This document shows, piece after piece, positions 16,992-25,707 of a stretch of 64,000 bases of DNA. The DNA is from Rummeliibacillus pycnus_A (GTDB lineage Bacteria; Bacillota; Bacilli; Bacillales_A; Planococcaceae). The notes beneath the pieces are model-generated. The model was not told the DNA's origin. It saw nothing but the letters and a program-made list of their open reading frames with translations, and did no database searches. Both the position numbers and the translations under genes were made by a program. Every line of letters starts with the position of its first letter. Positions within the stretch are counted from its first letter, which is position 1. Location: positions 186,001-250,000 of the forward strand of contig NZ_CP132291.1 of NCBI RefSeq assembly GCF_044359855.1. Direction: 5' to 3'.

Positions 16992-17087
16992 TTATTTTCT
17001 TGTTATCCATTCTGCAACAATAAAAAATATGATAAAAAAAGCAAATGCTAAAATGAAAAACCATATAGGTACACCGCCAAATGCCAA
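16992..17087 (-). CDS. small single-helix membrane protein, 31 residues
   Basis: A short gene with TTG start at 17087 and a near-consensus AGGAGGTGG seven bases upstream. The translation is MAFGGVPIWFFILAF, then more hydrophobic residues (to about 25), then EWITRK: one membrane helix with a basic cytoplasmic tail. Very good initiation signals argue that it is real. No family recognised. It sits in the otherwise empty stretch 16890-17278. Confidence 0.6.
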   Translation of the reverse strand: MAFGGVPIWFFILAFAFFIIFFIVAEWITRK

Positions 17088-17278
17088 CTAAGCCACCTCC
17101 TGAAAATTCTTTTTCATAATCGTAACATAAATTTTACTTAGTTCCTTTTAATAGCTATTTAAAATTTCATCAACCAAAGTTTTTCTGAAAAAATCCTCTT
17201 ATTTTTAGGACAAACGTAGTGAAATCGTTTAAAATATAACTTGGATATGTATTTAGTTAAGAGAGGTTGTTTTAAAAA

Positions 17279-17476
17279 ATGATTCATTTAAATTGGAAAG
17301 AAGCACCAACAATCAAAGCAGTTACTTGTAAGCATACTGATGCAAAAAAATATTTGGTTTCAAATGTATTAACAGTTGGAAAAGAATATGAAGTGAAAAA
17401 CGAAACAGAAGAATTCTATTTCGTCATCGATAATACTGGTCATGTTGGTGGCTATTACAAAGATTACTTCGAATAG
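17279..17476 (+). CDS. DUF6501-family small protein
   Basis: A 65-residue soluble protein: MIHLNWKEAPTIKAVTCKHT, then KYLVSNVLTVGKEYEVKNET, ending FVIDNTGHVGGYYKDYFE. It matches a conserved small Bacillales family that I know as DUF6501; its function is unknown. The strand-rich pattern suggests an SH3-like barrel. GAGAGGTTG lies upstream of the ATG. It is monocistronic with its own terminator. Confidence 0.75.
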   Translation: MIHLNWKEAPTIKAVTCKHTDAKKYLVSNVLTVGKEYEVKNETEEFYFVIDNTGHVGGYYKDYFE

Positions 17477-17492
17477 ATCGAAGCAATAACTC

Positions 17493-17530
17493 AGCTTTTC
17501 GCTTACCTATCGGATGCGGAAAGCTTTTTT
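17493..17530 (+). terminator. terminator of the DUF6501 gene
   Basis: AGCTTTTCGC and GCGGAAAGCT pair with one G-T and lead into a T run. Confidence 0.85.
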
Positions 17531-17646
17531 AATTTGGCGATTTTAAAGGAAGATATGTACGACGTACTAAGTTAGAAGTTTTCCGAGACGTATATAGGAG
17601 AGACAGTTGGCCGTCACAGCTGGTTCAAATGAAGGGAGAAGGTAGT

Positions 17647-18510
17647 ATGCAACAAATTATTCAGCAGGAACAATCAACACGAAAAAATCGAAATCATGCT
17701 AGAGAAGATTTACTTTTAATAGGAGAGGGTGGCTATATTTCTCCTAATGATTATTTGTGGGATGATGTGCTATTAAGTGTAACACTAAAAAAGCCTGTTT
17801 TATTAAAAGGCCCTGCGGGTTCTGGTAAAACAAAAATGGCAGAATCAATATCTCACTTTTTTAATCAACCTATGCACAGTGTTAACTGTTCAGTGGATTT
17901 AGATGCTGAAAGTTTACTTGGTTTTAAAACAATGGTACAAAAAGATGGACAAACACTCATTGAATTTGTCGAAGGTCCCGTTGTAAAGGCGATGAAACAA
18001 GGTAATCTTCTATATATTGATGAAATTAATATGGCCAAAGCTGAAACTTTACCAATTTTACACAGTGTTTTGGATTACCGTCGCATGCTGACAAATCCAT
18101 TTACAGGTGAAGTAATTCAAGCACATCCTGATTTTAGCGTGGTAGCAGCAATCAATGAGGGGTATATTGGTACAGCACCCATGAATGAAGCTTTAAAAAA
18201 TCGCTTCGTTTCTTTTAGCACTCCTTATTTGAATGGGGAACAGTTAAAAGAATTATGGCAAAAGAGATTTCCAAGCTTATCAAATGAATTGCATACATTG
18301 ATGTTAAATATAGCAGAAGATTTAAAACAACAAGTAATCAATGGCTTATTAAGTGAAGAAGCTGCATCTATTCGAAGTTTACTTGATGCAACAGAATTAG
18401 CTCAGTATATGGATCCGCATAGAGCCATTCGATATGCAGTTGCTGAAAAATTAGATGATCAAAGTGAAAAAGATTTAGTGATTGAGTTAGCAAAAACGTG
18501 GATGAAGTGA
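17647..18510 (+). CDS. yojN: MoxR-family AAA+ ATPase (YojN-like)
   Basis: A 287-residue AAA+ ATPase of the MoxR/CbbQ/NorQ group. Walker A is LKGPAGSGKTKMAES, Walker B is LLYIDEIN, and the sensor region reads FSVVAAINEGYIGTAPMNEALKNRFV. These ATPases act as chaperones that insert cofactors or remodel enzyme complexes together with a VWA-domain partner, which is the next gene. ATG 17647 is preceded by GGGAGAAGG; an upstream ATG at 17629 overlaps that site. Bacillus has the same pair as YojN/YojO, whose target is unproven. Confidence 0.9.
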   Translation: MQQIIQQEQSTRKNRNHAREDLLLIGEGGYISPNDYLWDDVLLSVTLKKPVLLKGPAGSGKTKMAESISHFFNQPMHSVNCSVDLDAESLLGFKTMVQKDGQTLIEFVEGPVVKAMKQGNLLYIDEINMAKAETLPILHSVLDYRRMLTNPFTGEVIQAHPDFSVVAAINEGYIGTAPMNEALKNRFVSFSTPYLNGEQLKELWQKRFPSLSNELHTLMLNIAEDLKQQVINGLLSEEAASIRSLLDATELAQYMDPHRAIRYAVAEKLDDQSEKDLVIELAKTWMK

Positions 18511-18520
18511 GGTTTTTAAA

Positions 18521-20422
18521 ATGGCCGATCTAAGTCGATTTATACAATTTAATAATGAGCAATTGGATCCTCGATTAATGCTTCATTATGAACAACTCGC
18601 TAAAGCGCTTGCGAATGCTCCATTTCTATCTATAACTGAACGTCAATTAATCGAGATGAAACCACAAGGGCAGCAAATTGCAATGAGTGTATTTTGGCGT
18701 CATCGTGATGAGGAGACTACTCATTTAGGTAGGCTTTCGGATATTTATTTACTTACAGTTGGGTTTTGGCAAGAGTTTTCAGTTAAAGACTGGCTAACTT
18801 TTGAAGAAGAAATCCAAGATCATCCATTAAAAAAGTTATTCAAACAGATGGTTCTACTTGTTGAAGAATTTAGATTTATGGACATGGTTGTGAAAAAACG
18901 ACCAGGAACAAATAAGGCTTTCCAAATAAGAAGAAATGCGTATATTGATTCGCATAAACATCGTTTCGAAGTCAATTGTCAAAAGGGATTTGTAGCCGAT
19001 GCTTTCGTTAATTATCTATATTTAGCAGCTCATGAAGGAATGATGAAACTACCTCAAAATGAAGTAGCTGAAAAATTTGAAGCAGCACTCAATTCTTTTC
19101 AACAAATTTATGATGTGAAATCGACGCAAGATAGTATTAATTTGATATATCGAGTGATGCCTTATGTTGAGAAAAGCATTGCAAAAGATTTAATGCTTAA
19201 TTATTACGCATTAATGGATTCTATTCCTGAAGCTGCTAAATTCAATGAACATAAAGGCGTCAATGGTCAAGAATGTGGCAATCGACAAGATAAAAAAGAT
19301 ACGATTGAACAGCTATTCCGAACTTGGCATAGAGAGACGAAAGAAGAGACAGGTGTTCATTTACGTTATGAATTAGAACGTGGCAATGCGGGTAAAGCGT
19401 TAAGCTTAGAAGCAGAAGAAGGTAAAGACAGCAATGAAATATCAGAGGAGGGGACAGGTGGGGCTCCAAATACGGATGCAAAACCGCAGAATGCTTTAAT
19501 GGACGAAGCAAAAAAACTTCCTCGAGGTAAACGACAGGCAGGAAAAGAATATGGAGAGCAAAATGTAAATGTTGTTTTTGAAGAAAAAAGAATAGGAAAG
19601 ACAAAAGAATTACAGGAACTAACTACATTGGCAACATGGCGTGCAGCACAAGCATCAAGTGTAAAAGCATTGACGACTGAGTTTCGTAAACGCATTACAC
19701 AAAAGGAAATAGCTAAAAGAGAGTATTTATCAAAAGGTAGACTAGATTCTTCAAAATTAGTCAACTTTCTTTTAGAGGATCGACCAAAACCGTTTTATCA
19801 AAAAAATGCGCCAGCAAAACCATTAAACGCCGTTTTTGGATTACTAATTGATGGTTCAGCATCCATGATGGACAAAATGGATGAAACGAAAAAAGCAGTA
19901 TTATTATTCCATGATGTATTACGACAAATGAACATCCCACACGAAATGGTTTCTTATTACGAAGATGCTTATGAAGCAACACCTGAAGTTCAGCCAAATA
20001 CTTTTGAATGGTTGCATAAATTAGAGGATGGACAGGCAGATAGTGGTGCAGCTATTATGTCTTTATCTTCGCATGAGGATAATCGTGATGGATTTGCGAT
20101 TCGTTGGGCGACTAGACGCTTAAAACACCGTGATGAAAAACATCGCTTCTTACTCGTATTTTCTGATGGGGAACCATCGGCATTTGATTATGCACAAAAT
20201 GGTGTAAAAGATACAGCAGAGGCAGTTCTAGAAGCTGAAAAGCAGAATATTCAAGTGCTTCATTTATTTTTAAATACAGAGATGCCAGGAGAGGAGCAGC
20301 TACAACTGTTCCATATGATCTATGGTACGCATACAGTCGCCGCAGATAGTGTTGAAAAATTTACAGAAATTACAGTAAGACTGTTGCGGAAGCTGATTAC
20401 ACTTGTTATTCAAAGTCAATAA
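18521..20422 (+). CDS. yojO: VWA-domain protein (YojO/NorD/CobT-like)
   Basis: A 633-residue protein. The N-terminal two-thirds is helical with a low-complexity acidic segment (about 285-325, rich in Glu and Gly). The C-terminal VWA domain (about 430-630) keeps the MIDAS motif DGSAS, a threonine/serine-bearing loop (DSGAAIMSLS) and FSDGEPS. It resembles NorD and the CobT cobaltochelatase subunit, which partner MoxR ATPases to load metal or activate an enzyme. Ten bases separate it from the ATPase gene. No target enzyme is adjacent; the convergent xpaC-yaaN operon follows. Confidence 0.88.
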   Translation: MADLSRFIQFNNEQLDPRLMLHYEQLAKALANAPFLSITERQLIEMKPQGQQIAMSVFWRHRDEETTHLGRLSDIYLLTVGFWQEFSVKDWLTFEEEIQDHPLKKLFKQMVLLVEEFRFMDMVVKKRPGTNKAFQIRRNAYIDSHKHRFEVNCQKGFVADAFVNYLYLAAHEGMMKLPQNEVAEKFEAALNSFQQIYDVKSTQDSINLIYRVMPYVEKSIAKDLMLNYYALMDSIPEAAKFNEHKGVNGQECGNRQDKKDTIEQLFRTWHRETKEETGVHLRYELERGNAGKALSLEAEEGKDSNEISEEGTGGAPNTDAKPQNALMDEAKKLPRGKRQAGKEYGEQNVNVVFEEKRIGKTKELQELTTLATWRAAQASSVKALTTEFRKRITQKEIAKREYLSKGRLDSSKLVNFLLEDRPKPFYQKNAPAKPLNAVFGLLIDGSASMMDKMDETKKAVLLFHDVLRQMNIPHEMVSYYEDAYEATPEVQPNTFEWLHKLEDGQADSGAAIMSLSSHEDNRDGFAIRWATRRLKHRDEKHRFLLVFSDGEPSAFDYAQNGVKDTAEAVLEAEKQNIQVLHLFLNTEMPGEEQLQLFHMIYGTHTVAADSVEKFTEITVRLLRKLITLVIQSQ

Positions 20423-20435
20423 TCATTGCAAATGA

Positions 20436-20470
20436 AGAGGGAGAGGGCAATTAATTGTCCTCTCCCTTTT
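20436..20470 (+). terminator. terminator between yojO and the convergent operon
   Basis: GGGAGAGG and CCTCTCCC arms with the inner palindrome GCAATTAATTGT, then TTTT. Confidence 0.85.
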
Positions 20471-20481
20471 ATAAGCTAAAG

Positions 20482-21666
20482 CTAATAGGGTGATCTATCT
20501 TGTTGTTTTGTATGAATAGCTAATAGACGTTGTTTTAGATCTTCTTCCATACGTGCAATTTCAATTTCAGCGGCTTTTCGTTTTTGTCGGCCATCTGCTT
20601 GAATTTGTAATGTTTCTTCGATTGTAGAAATCAGATTTTCTTGTGTTTTCTTCAATGTTTCAATTTCAACTAATCCACGTTCATTTTCCTTAGCGGTTTC
20701 GATTGTATTCACTTTTAACATTTCAGAGTTTTTCAGAAGTAAGTCATTGGTAGTTTTCGTAACTTGTTTTTGAGCTTCTACAGCTCTTCGTTGATTATTT
20801 AAAGTTAATGCAATAGCAATTTGATTCTTCCATAACGGGATAGCAGTCATAATGGAAGATTGGATTTTTTCTGCTAATGTTTGGTTTGTTTGTTGAATCA
20901 TTCGAATTTGTGGTGCTGTTTGAATGGTGATTTGTCGTGATAATTGTAAGTCGTAAATTCGTTTTTCAAGACGATCCACAAATTGTGCTAGGTCATTAAA
21001 TTCTTGTACATCCATTTGATCTTGAGAAGTCTCTGCTTTTTGTTTTAATTTAGGTAACATTACTGAGACGATTTCCTCTTTTTTCAGTTCAGCGGCAGCG
21101 ATATAGACATTTAAAGCTTGAAAATAGGTTTTGTTTTGTTCGTATAGTTGATCTAACATATGAACATCTTCTACAAGCCCTGCTTTAGAATGTTCTAATT
21201 GAATACCAATTCGATCTATTTGCGTGCTTAGTTTTTGATATTTTGTCATAAGTTCTTGCAATGAACGAGATACTCGACTGAAAAATTTGCGAATACCACT
21301 TTTTTTATCTTGTTGGAGTTCCTCTGGGTCAAGTTCATTTAATTTATCCATCAAATCTTTTAGAACATCACCTACTGGACCTATGTCTTTTCTTTGAACA
21401 TGGTCAAGCATTTGGTGAGAAAAACGAGATAGTTCATTTTGTGCGTTTGCTCCATAGGTTAAAATTGTTTCATAATTGCCAACGGGAATTTGATCAGCTA
21501 GTTGTTTTGCCTTAACCTGATCTTCTTCTGGTAAACGTTCAAGTACGGTTGTTGCTTTTTTTTCAGCGGGTTTAACACTAGATGGAACCGGTTCAGGTTG
21601 TAGCTCAAATGGATTATTAAGTAAATCATCTATCGATTTTTCTGAATTGGAAGATGAATTAGTCAT
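20482..21666 (-). CDS. yaaN: TelA/KlaA-family toxic anion resistance protein (YaaN-like)
   Basis: A 394-residue, strongly helical protein of the TelA family: RKFFSRVSRSLQELMTKYQK, then long coiled-coil stretches through LKQKAETSQDQMDVQEFNDL to IPLWKNQIAIALTLNNQRRA. TelA was named for tellurite resistance, but the Bacillus members are also tied to envelope-stress and antibiotic tolerance; the mechanism is unknown. The ATG overlaps the xpaC stop by four bases, giving the xpaC-yaaN pair known from B. subtilis. Confidence 0.88.
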   Translation of the reverse strand: MTNSSSNSEKSIDDLLNNPFELQPEPVPSSVKPAEKKATTVLERLPEEDQVKAKQLADQIPVGNYETILTYGANAQNELSRFSHQMLDHVQRKDIGPVGDVLKDLMDKLNELDPEELQQDKKSGIRKFFSRVSRSLQELMTKYQKLSTQIDRIGIQLEHSKAGLVEDVHMLDQLYEQNKTYFQALNVYIAAAELKKEEIVSVMLPKLKQKAETSQDQMDVQEFNDLAQFVDRLEKRIYDLQLSRQITIQTAPQIRMIQQTNQTLAEKIQSSIMTAIPLWKNQIAIALTLNNQRRAVEAQKQVTKTTNDLLLKNSEMLKVNTIETAKENERGLVEIETLKKTQENLISTIEETLQIQADGRQKRKAAEIEIARMEEDLKQRLLAIHTKQQDRSPY

Positions 21667-22313
21667 TTAGAGTCTCCTCTCAAAGTAGCGGAAGTTTGTT
21701 TTTGGGTTGTTGATAATTGTGCGAAATCTAACTCCATTTTAAGTTCTTCTATATCTGTAGCAAGTACTGAATGAAGGTCCTCTTGCATAATATTATTTAG
21801 ATCTTCTAAAGTTTCACGTGTTTCTTGCAAAGCTAAGTGAACATCTGAACTCTTAATGGGTTGAGATGATAGAAGTGCGTATTTTTCAGTTAGTTCACTA
21901 GCAGAATGAAGATGAGCGTAGAAAAATTGCTCGGCATGATAAAATTTTTTAGGGTTTTTGTTTACAATGTTTACTATTCTTTTTGCAAGGCGATTCATTT
22001 CAAATAGTTGTTTAAATGTTGAAATCGAACGGACCTTAGTATAATAGCGGTTTAAATTTCTTAACTCACTTTGTGCTTCATCTAATTGTGTTTGAATATG
22101 TTTGAATTCTGAACGAGTTAGTCCAACTCTTTTTAAGTATCGGAATTGTTGGATGTTCTTAATAATATAATTTGATGGGAAATAGCTACTTATCGCTAAT
22201 AAAGAGCTAATCCAAAAATTTACATCAAAATACCACTCACTTATGGTCCATGTAGATAGTAATACGATTATATTGAGAAAATTTCTTAAAATAAATTGTC
22301 CAAATTTGAGCAA
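21663..22313 (-). CDS. xpaC: XpaC-family membrane protein
   Basis: A 216-residue protein with two N-terminal membrane helices (about 8-27 and 31-46) and a helical cytoplasmic body (RNLNRYYTKVRSI, LAKRIVNIVNKNPKKFYHAE). This matches XpaC, described as needed for 5-bromo-4-chloroindolyl phosphate hydrolysis; the real function is unclear. The start is TTG, eight bases after AAGGAGG. It is the first gene of a two-gene operon with the TelA-like protein and may form a complex with it (inference from constant pairing). Confidence 0.85.
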   Translation of the reverse strand: MLKFGQFILRNFLNIIVLLSTWTISEWYFDVNFWISSLLAISSYFPSNYIIKNIQQFRYLKRVGLTRSEFKHIQTQLDEAQSELRNLNRYYTKVRSISTFKQLFEMNRLAKRIVNIVNKNPKKFYHAEQFFYAHLHSASELTEKYALLSSQPIKSSDVHLALQETRETLEDLNNIMQEDLHSVLATDIEELKMELDFAQLSTTQKQTSATLRGDSK

Positions 22314-22471
22314 TGAATTTGCCTCCTTCTAACGCTCTTATTTTAAGTACGAATAAAGCGTGAGAAAGTTTCACCTTTTTACAAATAAGAGTGATTTAAT
22401 TCAGTACATGTGATTTAGTTTATTAAAGAGCATTAATGTTATTTTAATATATTTTATAAGTTTTTGCGAAA

Positions 22472-22505
22472 GGAAAAGCCGACGAAGAATACTTCCATGT
22501 CGGCT
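22472..22505 (-). terminator. terminator of the chemoreceptor gene
   Basis: On the minus strand GCCGAC-GGAAG pairs with CTTC-GTCGGC and runs into TTTTCC. Confidence 0.7.
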
Positions 22506-22527
22506 CAATTACTCCTTACTATTTAAT

Positions 22528-24255
22528 TTATAGTATTGATCGTTCTTTTTCAATTTTTTCGACTAGATGGTTAATATTAATTAGTACCTTAGATGAAGAA
22601 ATTTCAATTTGCTTTAATGCATTTTCTGCTTTTTGTATTTGACCGTCATTAAATAATTGAACAGCTATTTTCGCTTGATCATGAACTTCTTGATGATAAA
22701 TGTCAAGCTCCTTAAATGCATTTTCTTTTCCAAATCGATCTAGTGCCTTCTGAGATCCGTACCACTTTCCTAATCGGCACTCTTTATGAGAGGAAACTTC
22801 GGTTTCGGATATTTTCTCTAAGCCTAAGAACATATTATATATACGCCATTTCCACAAAATGTGGTCTGCCTTTGATAATTGTAATAGGGCAAGGCTAGAT
22901 AGCTGAACATTATTATGATCGACTAGACTTAGTCTGTAATGATTAATTTGATTTCCTAACTGATGAATGCCCGAAGAAGTAGAATGAGCTAGCTCTCTAA
23001 TATTTTCTTGCAAATCAGTAATTTGAACCATTCGATTTGAAACTTCATCTGCTGCTGCTGCTTGTTCTTCTGAAATAGCAGCGGTATGGCTTACATCTGT
23101 ATTAATGTCTTCAATCGTATCAACAATTTGGCTTAATAAAGGTAGAGAATTTTTTGCTTCTCCAGTTGCCTCCTTTATTATATAAGTTGTTTCCGTGATT
23201 GAGGTAGCAACGCTTTCCGAGTAATCTTTTAAATGTTGGACATTAGATGAGACTTCACTTAGTGCTGACACTGTATTTTCCGCAAGCTTACGGACTTCTT
23301 GCGCAACAACAGCAAAACCTTTACCATGTTCACCAGCTCTAGCAGCTTCAATTGATGCATTAAGGGCAAGTAGATTTGTTTGATCTGCTATTCCTTTAAT
23401 TAAAGTAACAACATTTTCGATATCATTTACACGTTTTTTCAATTCATCAAAAGAATGAACGATAGATGTAAATGTTTCACCAGTTTTAAATATCTCATTT
23501 AAAGCAGAGGAGATTGTATTTTTTGAATTAGTCGCATCTTTTACAGATGCAGATGTCTTTTCAGAGATACGATTAGAGTTTTTGGCAACTTCGCTAATTG
23601 ATGCTGTTATTTGTTCTGTAGCAGCTGTAGAAGATTGTATTTCTTCAGATTGGCGATCTAAGTTAAGGACTAAATCTTTCATATACATTATTTGAGATGC
23701 TGTGTCCATTAAAGAAGAAACTTCAGTTACAGAATGCTCAATTATTCGTTCGGTTATAACTTCAAATAGTAATTCTTGATCAATATTGACAGCAGCTTGA
23801 AAAGAACGCATGAAGTCAAATGCTTTTGCAGGTTTAAAGCCAAAGTTATACAATATATGCGTAGTCACATAAAATGCGAATTGGTTAAATACGACAATTG
23901 TTTTTCCCGGTTCATATTTATAATTTCTAAATAAATAGAAGAAGCTTACTATTTCATCTACGTAATTTTCGTCTCGTGGGGCATTAAAAAATATATGTAA
24001 ATAGCGTTCGATATATTTTTCATCAATAAGATTTTGCTTATTTGGAGAAATTTCTTTTAAATAAGATATGAAAATTTCTTTCATTGATGGCGTACAATCT
24101 AAAAGCTTCTTATATAATTCTATTAACATCTGTTCGTCTTTACGTTCGAAGTGATTAAATGCTAAGGTTTCTTTAAACCTTCCATTTATTGATATATCAG
24201 TGCCTCTTTCTAATAGCTGGTTCATTTCTAATTTAGGTCTAATCGACGTGAACAT
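22528..24255 (-). CDS. HemAT-type chemoreceptor with C-terminal CZB domain
   Basis: A 575-residue soluble methyl-accepting protein with no membrane helix. The N-terminal domain (about 1-175) is laid out like a globin-coupled sensor. The signalling domain (about 200-440) carries the hairpin tip QTNLLALNASIEAARAGEHG. The C-terminal domain (about 455-560) is a chemoreceptor zinc-binding CZB domain with HILWKWRIY, CRLGKWY and HQEVHDQA. The HemAT proximal His appears to be absent: four residues before the GFKP motif is Leu, though a His lies two residues further upstream. GGGGGAG precedes the ATG. It is monocistronic and probably senses redox, zinc or hypochlorite through CZB. Confidence 0.85.
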   Translation of the reverse strand: MFTSIRPKLEMNQLLERGTDISINGRFKETLAFNHFERKDEQMLIELYKKLLDCTPSMKEIFISYLKEISPNKQNLIDEKYIERYLHIFFNAPRDENYVDEIVSFFYLFRNYKYEPGKTIVVFNQFAFYVTTHILYNFGFKPAKAFDFMRSFQAAVNIDQELLFEVITERIIEHSVTEVSSLMDTASQIMYMKDLVLNLDRQSEEIQSSTAATEQITASISEVAKNSNRISEKTSASVKDATNSKNTISSALNEIFKTGETFTSIVHSFDELKKRVNDIENVVTLIKGIADQTNLLALNASIEAARAGEHGKGFAVVAQEVRKLAENTVSALSEVSSNVQHLKDYSESVATSITETTYIIKEATGEAKNSLPLLSQIVDTIEDINTDVSHTAAISEEQAAAADEVSNRMVQITDLQENIRELAHSTSSGIHQLGNQINHYRLSLVDHNNVQLSSLALLQLSKADHILWKWRIYNMFLGLEKISETEVSSHKECRLGKWYGSQKALDRFGKENAFKELDIYHQEVHDQAKIAVQLFNDGQIQKAENALKQIEISSSKVLININHLVEKIEKERSIL

Positions 24256-24380
24256 AGAGCTCCCCCTAATACGTTTGGAATGGTATATATAGTTATTTTA
24301 GCATATAGGTTACTTGTAAAATAGAGATTTAATTGTATTTTGTAAACGTTTCATAAAATTAATTAGAAGGATTGACATAA

Positions 24381-24659
24381 ATGTATAAGATTATCTATAT
24401 GAAAGCAGATTATGAGCCTTGGTGGCAGTTTGAAGGTTGGGAAGAGAGTATTGTTGAAGAGAAAGTTTTTGAAAATAAAGAAGAAGCTAAAAACTTTTTA
24501 GATGCAACTCTAAAAACATTTAAAAAAAAATATATGTATCATGGGCAAAAGAAAGAACGCTTTTGGGCATTTTGGTCAGATGATGAAATACAATTTTGTG
24601 AAGCCTGTGATGATGATATTCAAACCTACCATGGAATTATATGGGAAGAAATGCATTAA
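24381..24659 (+). CDS. DUF1033-family protein
   Basis: A 92-residue acidic protein: MYKIIYMKADYEPWWQFEGW, EEKVFENKEEAKNFLDATLK, and CEACDDDIQTYHGIIW. This is the DUF1033 family of Bacilli, sometimes near DNA-processing genes; the role is unknown. The CxxC pair at the end could bind a metal. AGAAGG lies upstream. Monocistronic; no terminator is obvious before the cold-shock promoter. Confidence 0.85.
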   Translation: MYKIIYMKADYEPWWQFEGWEESIVEEKVFENKEEAKNFLDATLKTFKKKYMYHGQKKERFWAFWSDDEIQFCEACDDDIQTYHGIIWEEMH

Positions 24660-24703
24660 ACCAAGTTGAAAGTAATAAATTTTTTGAAAAATCTTCAATT
24701 TTG

Positions 24704-24731
24704 TTGACATAGATTTTTTGCGTGTTATACT
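24704..24731 (+). promoter_or_regulatory. sigma-A promoter of the first cold-shock gene
   Basis: TTGACA (24704-24709) and TATACT (24726-24731) with a 16-base gap. The resulting leader is about 145 bases. Confidence 0.75.
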
Positions 24732-24769
24732 ATAAATAACAAATGAAATTGATTTACCGCAAACTTCCA

Positions 24770-24825
24770 TTCACATATTACAAAAAGTGATCGGCTTGTC
24801 ATCGGTACTTTATGTAATATGTGAA
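24770..24825 (+). promoter_or_regulatory. structured 5' leader of the first cold-shock gene
   Basis: TTCACATATTAC (24770-24781) pairs perfectly with GTAATATGTGAA (24814-24825). The same kind of stem recurs before the second cold-shock gene, so it is probably an RNA thermosensor-like element acting on stability or translation (inference). Confidence 0.65.
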
Positions 24826-24883
24826 TTTTTGTTTTGGGTATTAATTCTTATTTGTTCACTTTTATTTTTGGAGGTTTTCTCAC

Positions 24884-25084
24884 ATGAAACAAGGTACAGT
24901 AAAATGGTTTAACTCAGAAAAAGGCTTCGGCTTCATCGAAGTAGAAGGCGAAAACGATGTATTCGTACACTTCAGCGCAATCCAAGGCGAAGGCTTCAAA
25001 ACTCTTGACGAAGGTCAAAAAGTAGAATTTGAAGTAGTTGAAGGTAACCGCGGACCACAAGCAGCAAACGTTACAAAACTTTAA
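24884..25084 (+). CDS. cspB: cold-shock protein, CspA/CspB family
   Basis: A 66-residue single cold-shock domain protein. RNP1 (KGFGFIEV) and RNP2 (VFVHFSAI) are intact, and the ends are MKQGTVKWFN and GPQAANVTKL. It binds single-stranded RNA and DNA and keeps mRNA open for translation in the cold. GGAGG lies upstream. Codon use is strongly biased, as expected for a highly expressed gene. A paralogue with 59 of 66 residues by eye follows 180 bases later; which of the B. subtilis csp genes is orthologous cannot be told. Confidence 0.95.
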   Translation: MKQGTVKWFNSEKGFGFIEVEGENDVFVHFSAIQGEGFKTLDEGQKVEFEVVEGNRGPQAANVTKL

Positions 25085-25097
25085 TTTACTGCTAAAT

Positions 25098-25123
25098 AGG
25101 GGTAACTCGTTTACCCCTTTTTC
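25098..25123 (+). terminator. terminator of the first cold-shock gene
   Basis: AGGGGTAA and TTACCCCT with a T run; the loop is six bases. Confidence 0.85.
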
Positions 25124-25154
25124 TTAACCTAGTTTGAAACAAGAGATATTTATG

Positions 25155-25196
25155 TATTACAAAGAGTAGCTGGCGAATAGATGCTTTTTGTAATAT
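25155..25196 (+). promoter_or_regulatory. structured 5' leader of the second cold-shock gene
   Basis: TATTACAAA (about 25155-25163) pairs with TTTGTAATA (about 25188-25196). Base order and loop size recall the leader at 24770. No clear promoter is visible between the upstream terminator and this hairpin. Confidence 0.55.
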
Positions 25197-25264
25197 GTAA
25201 ATCTTTGATCTCGATTAAAAATTTCGTATTGATTTAAAATATTTATTTTTTGGAGGTTTCAAAC

Positions 25265-25465
25265 ATGAAACAAGGTACAGTAAAATGGTTTAACGCAGAA
25301 AAAGGTTTCGGTTTCATCGAAGTACAAGGTGAAGATGACGTATTCGTACACTTCTCAGCAATCGGTGGCGAAGGCTTCAAAACTCTTGAAGAAGGCCAAA
25401 AAGTGGAATTCGAAGTAGTTGAAGGTAACCGCGGACCACAAGCAGCAAACGTTACTAAATTCTAA
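25265..25465 (+). CDS. second cold-shock protein, CspA/CspB family
   Basis: A 66-residue cold-shock protein nearly identical to the one at 24884, with changes mainly at VQGEDDV and the terminal Phe. RNP1 and RNP2 are intact. ATG 25265 follows GGAGGTTTC; the in-frame TTG at 25250 lies on the ribosome binding site and adds MEVSN, so it is rejected. The tandem pair is probably a recent duplication including the 5' leader. Confidence 0.95.
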   Translation: MKQGTVKWFNAEKGFGFIEVQGEDDVFVHFSAIGGEGFKTLEEGQKVEFEVVEGNRGPQAANVTKF

Positions 25466-25479
25466 TAACACTTAGTAAA

Positions 25480-25508
25480 AGGAGCATCCTTATAGGGTGC
25501 TCTTTTTT
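25480..25508 (+). terminator. terminator of the second cold-shock gene
   Basis: GAGCATCC and GGGTGCTC arms around TTATA, then a T run. Confidence 0.85.
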
Positions 25509-25707
25509 ATTTGTTATATTTAAATAATGGTTCGAACTGATTATACTTTGAACAATATTTAATAGCCTTTTGTATGATTTATTGGCCAGTACTGATAGGA
25601 AAGTATTATTATTATGGATAGTATAAGTGTAATATATACAATTTTATTTTTATAAAAAAATAATTATTTTGATAGTAGAATCAATTTCATAATTCAAAGA
25701 TTTAATA

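Noticed and set aside
19260..19764. Overlapping minus-strand frames inside yojO
   Set aside because: Shadows of the low-complexity acidic region of the VWA protein; no ribosome binding sites.
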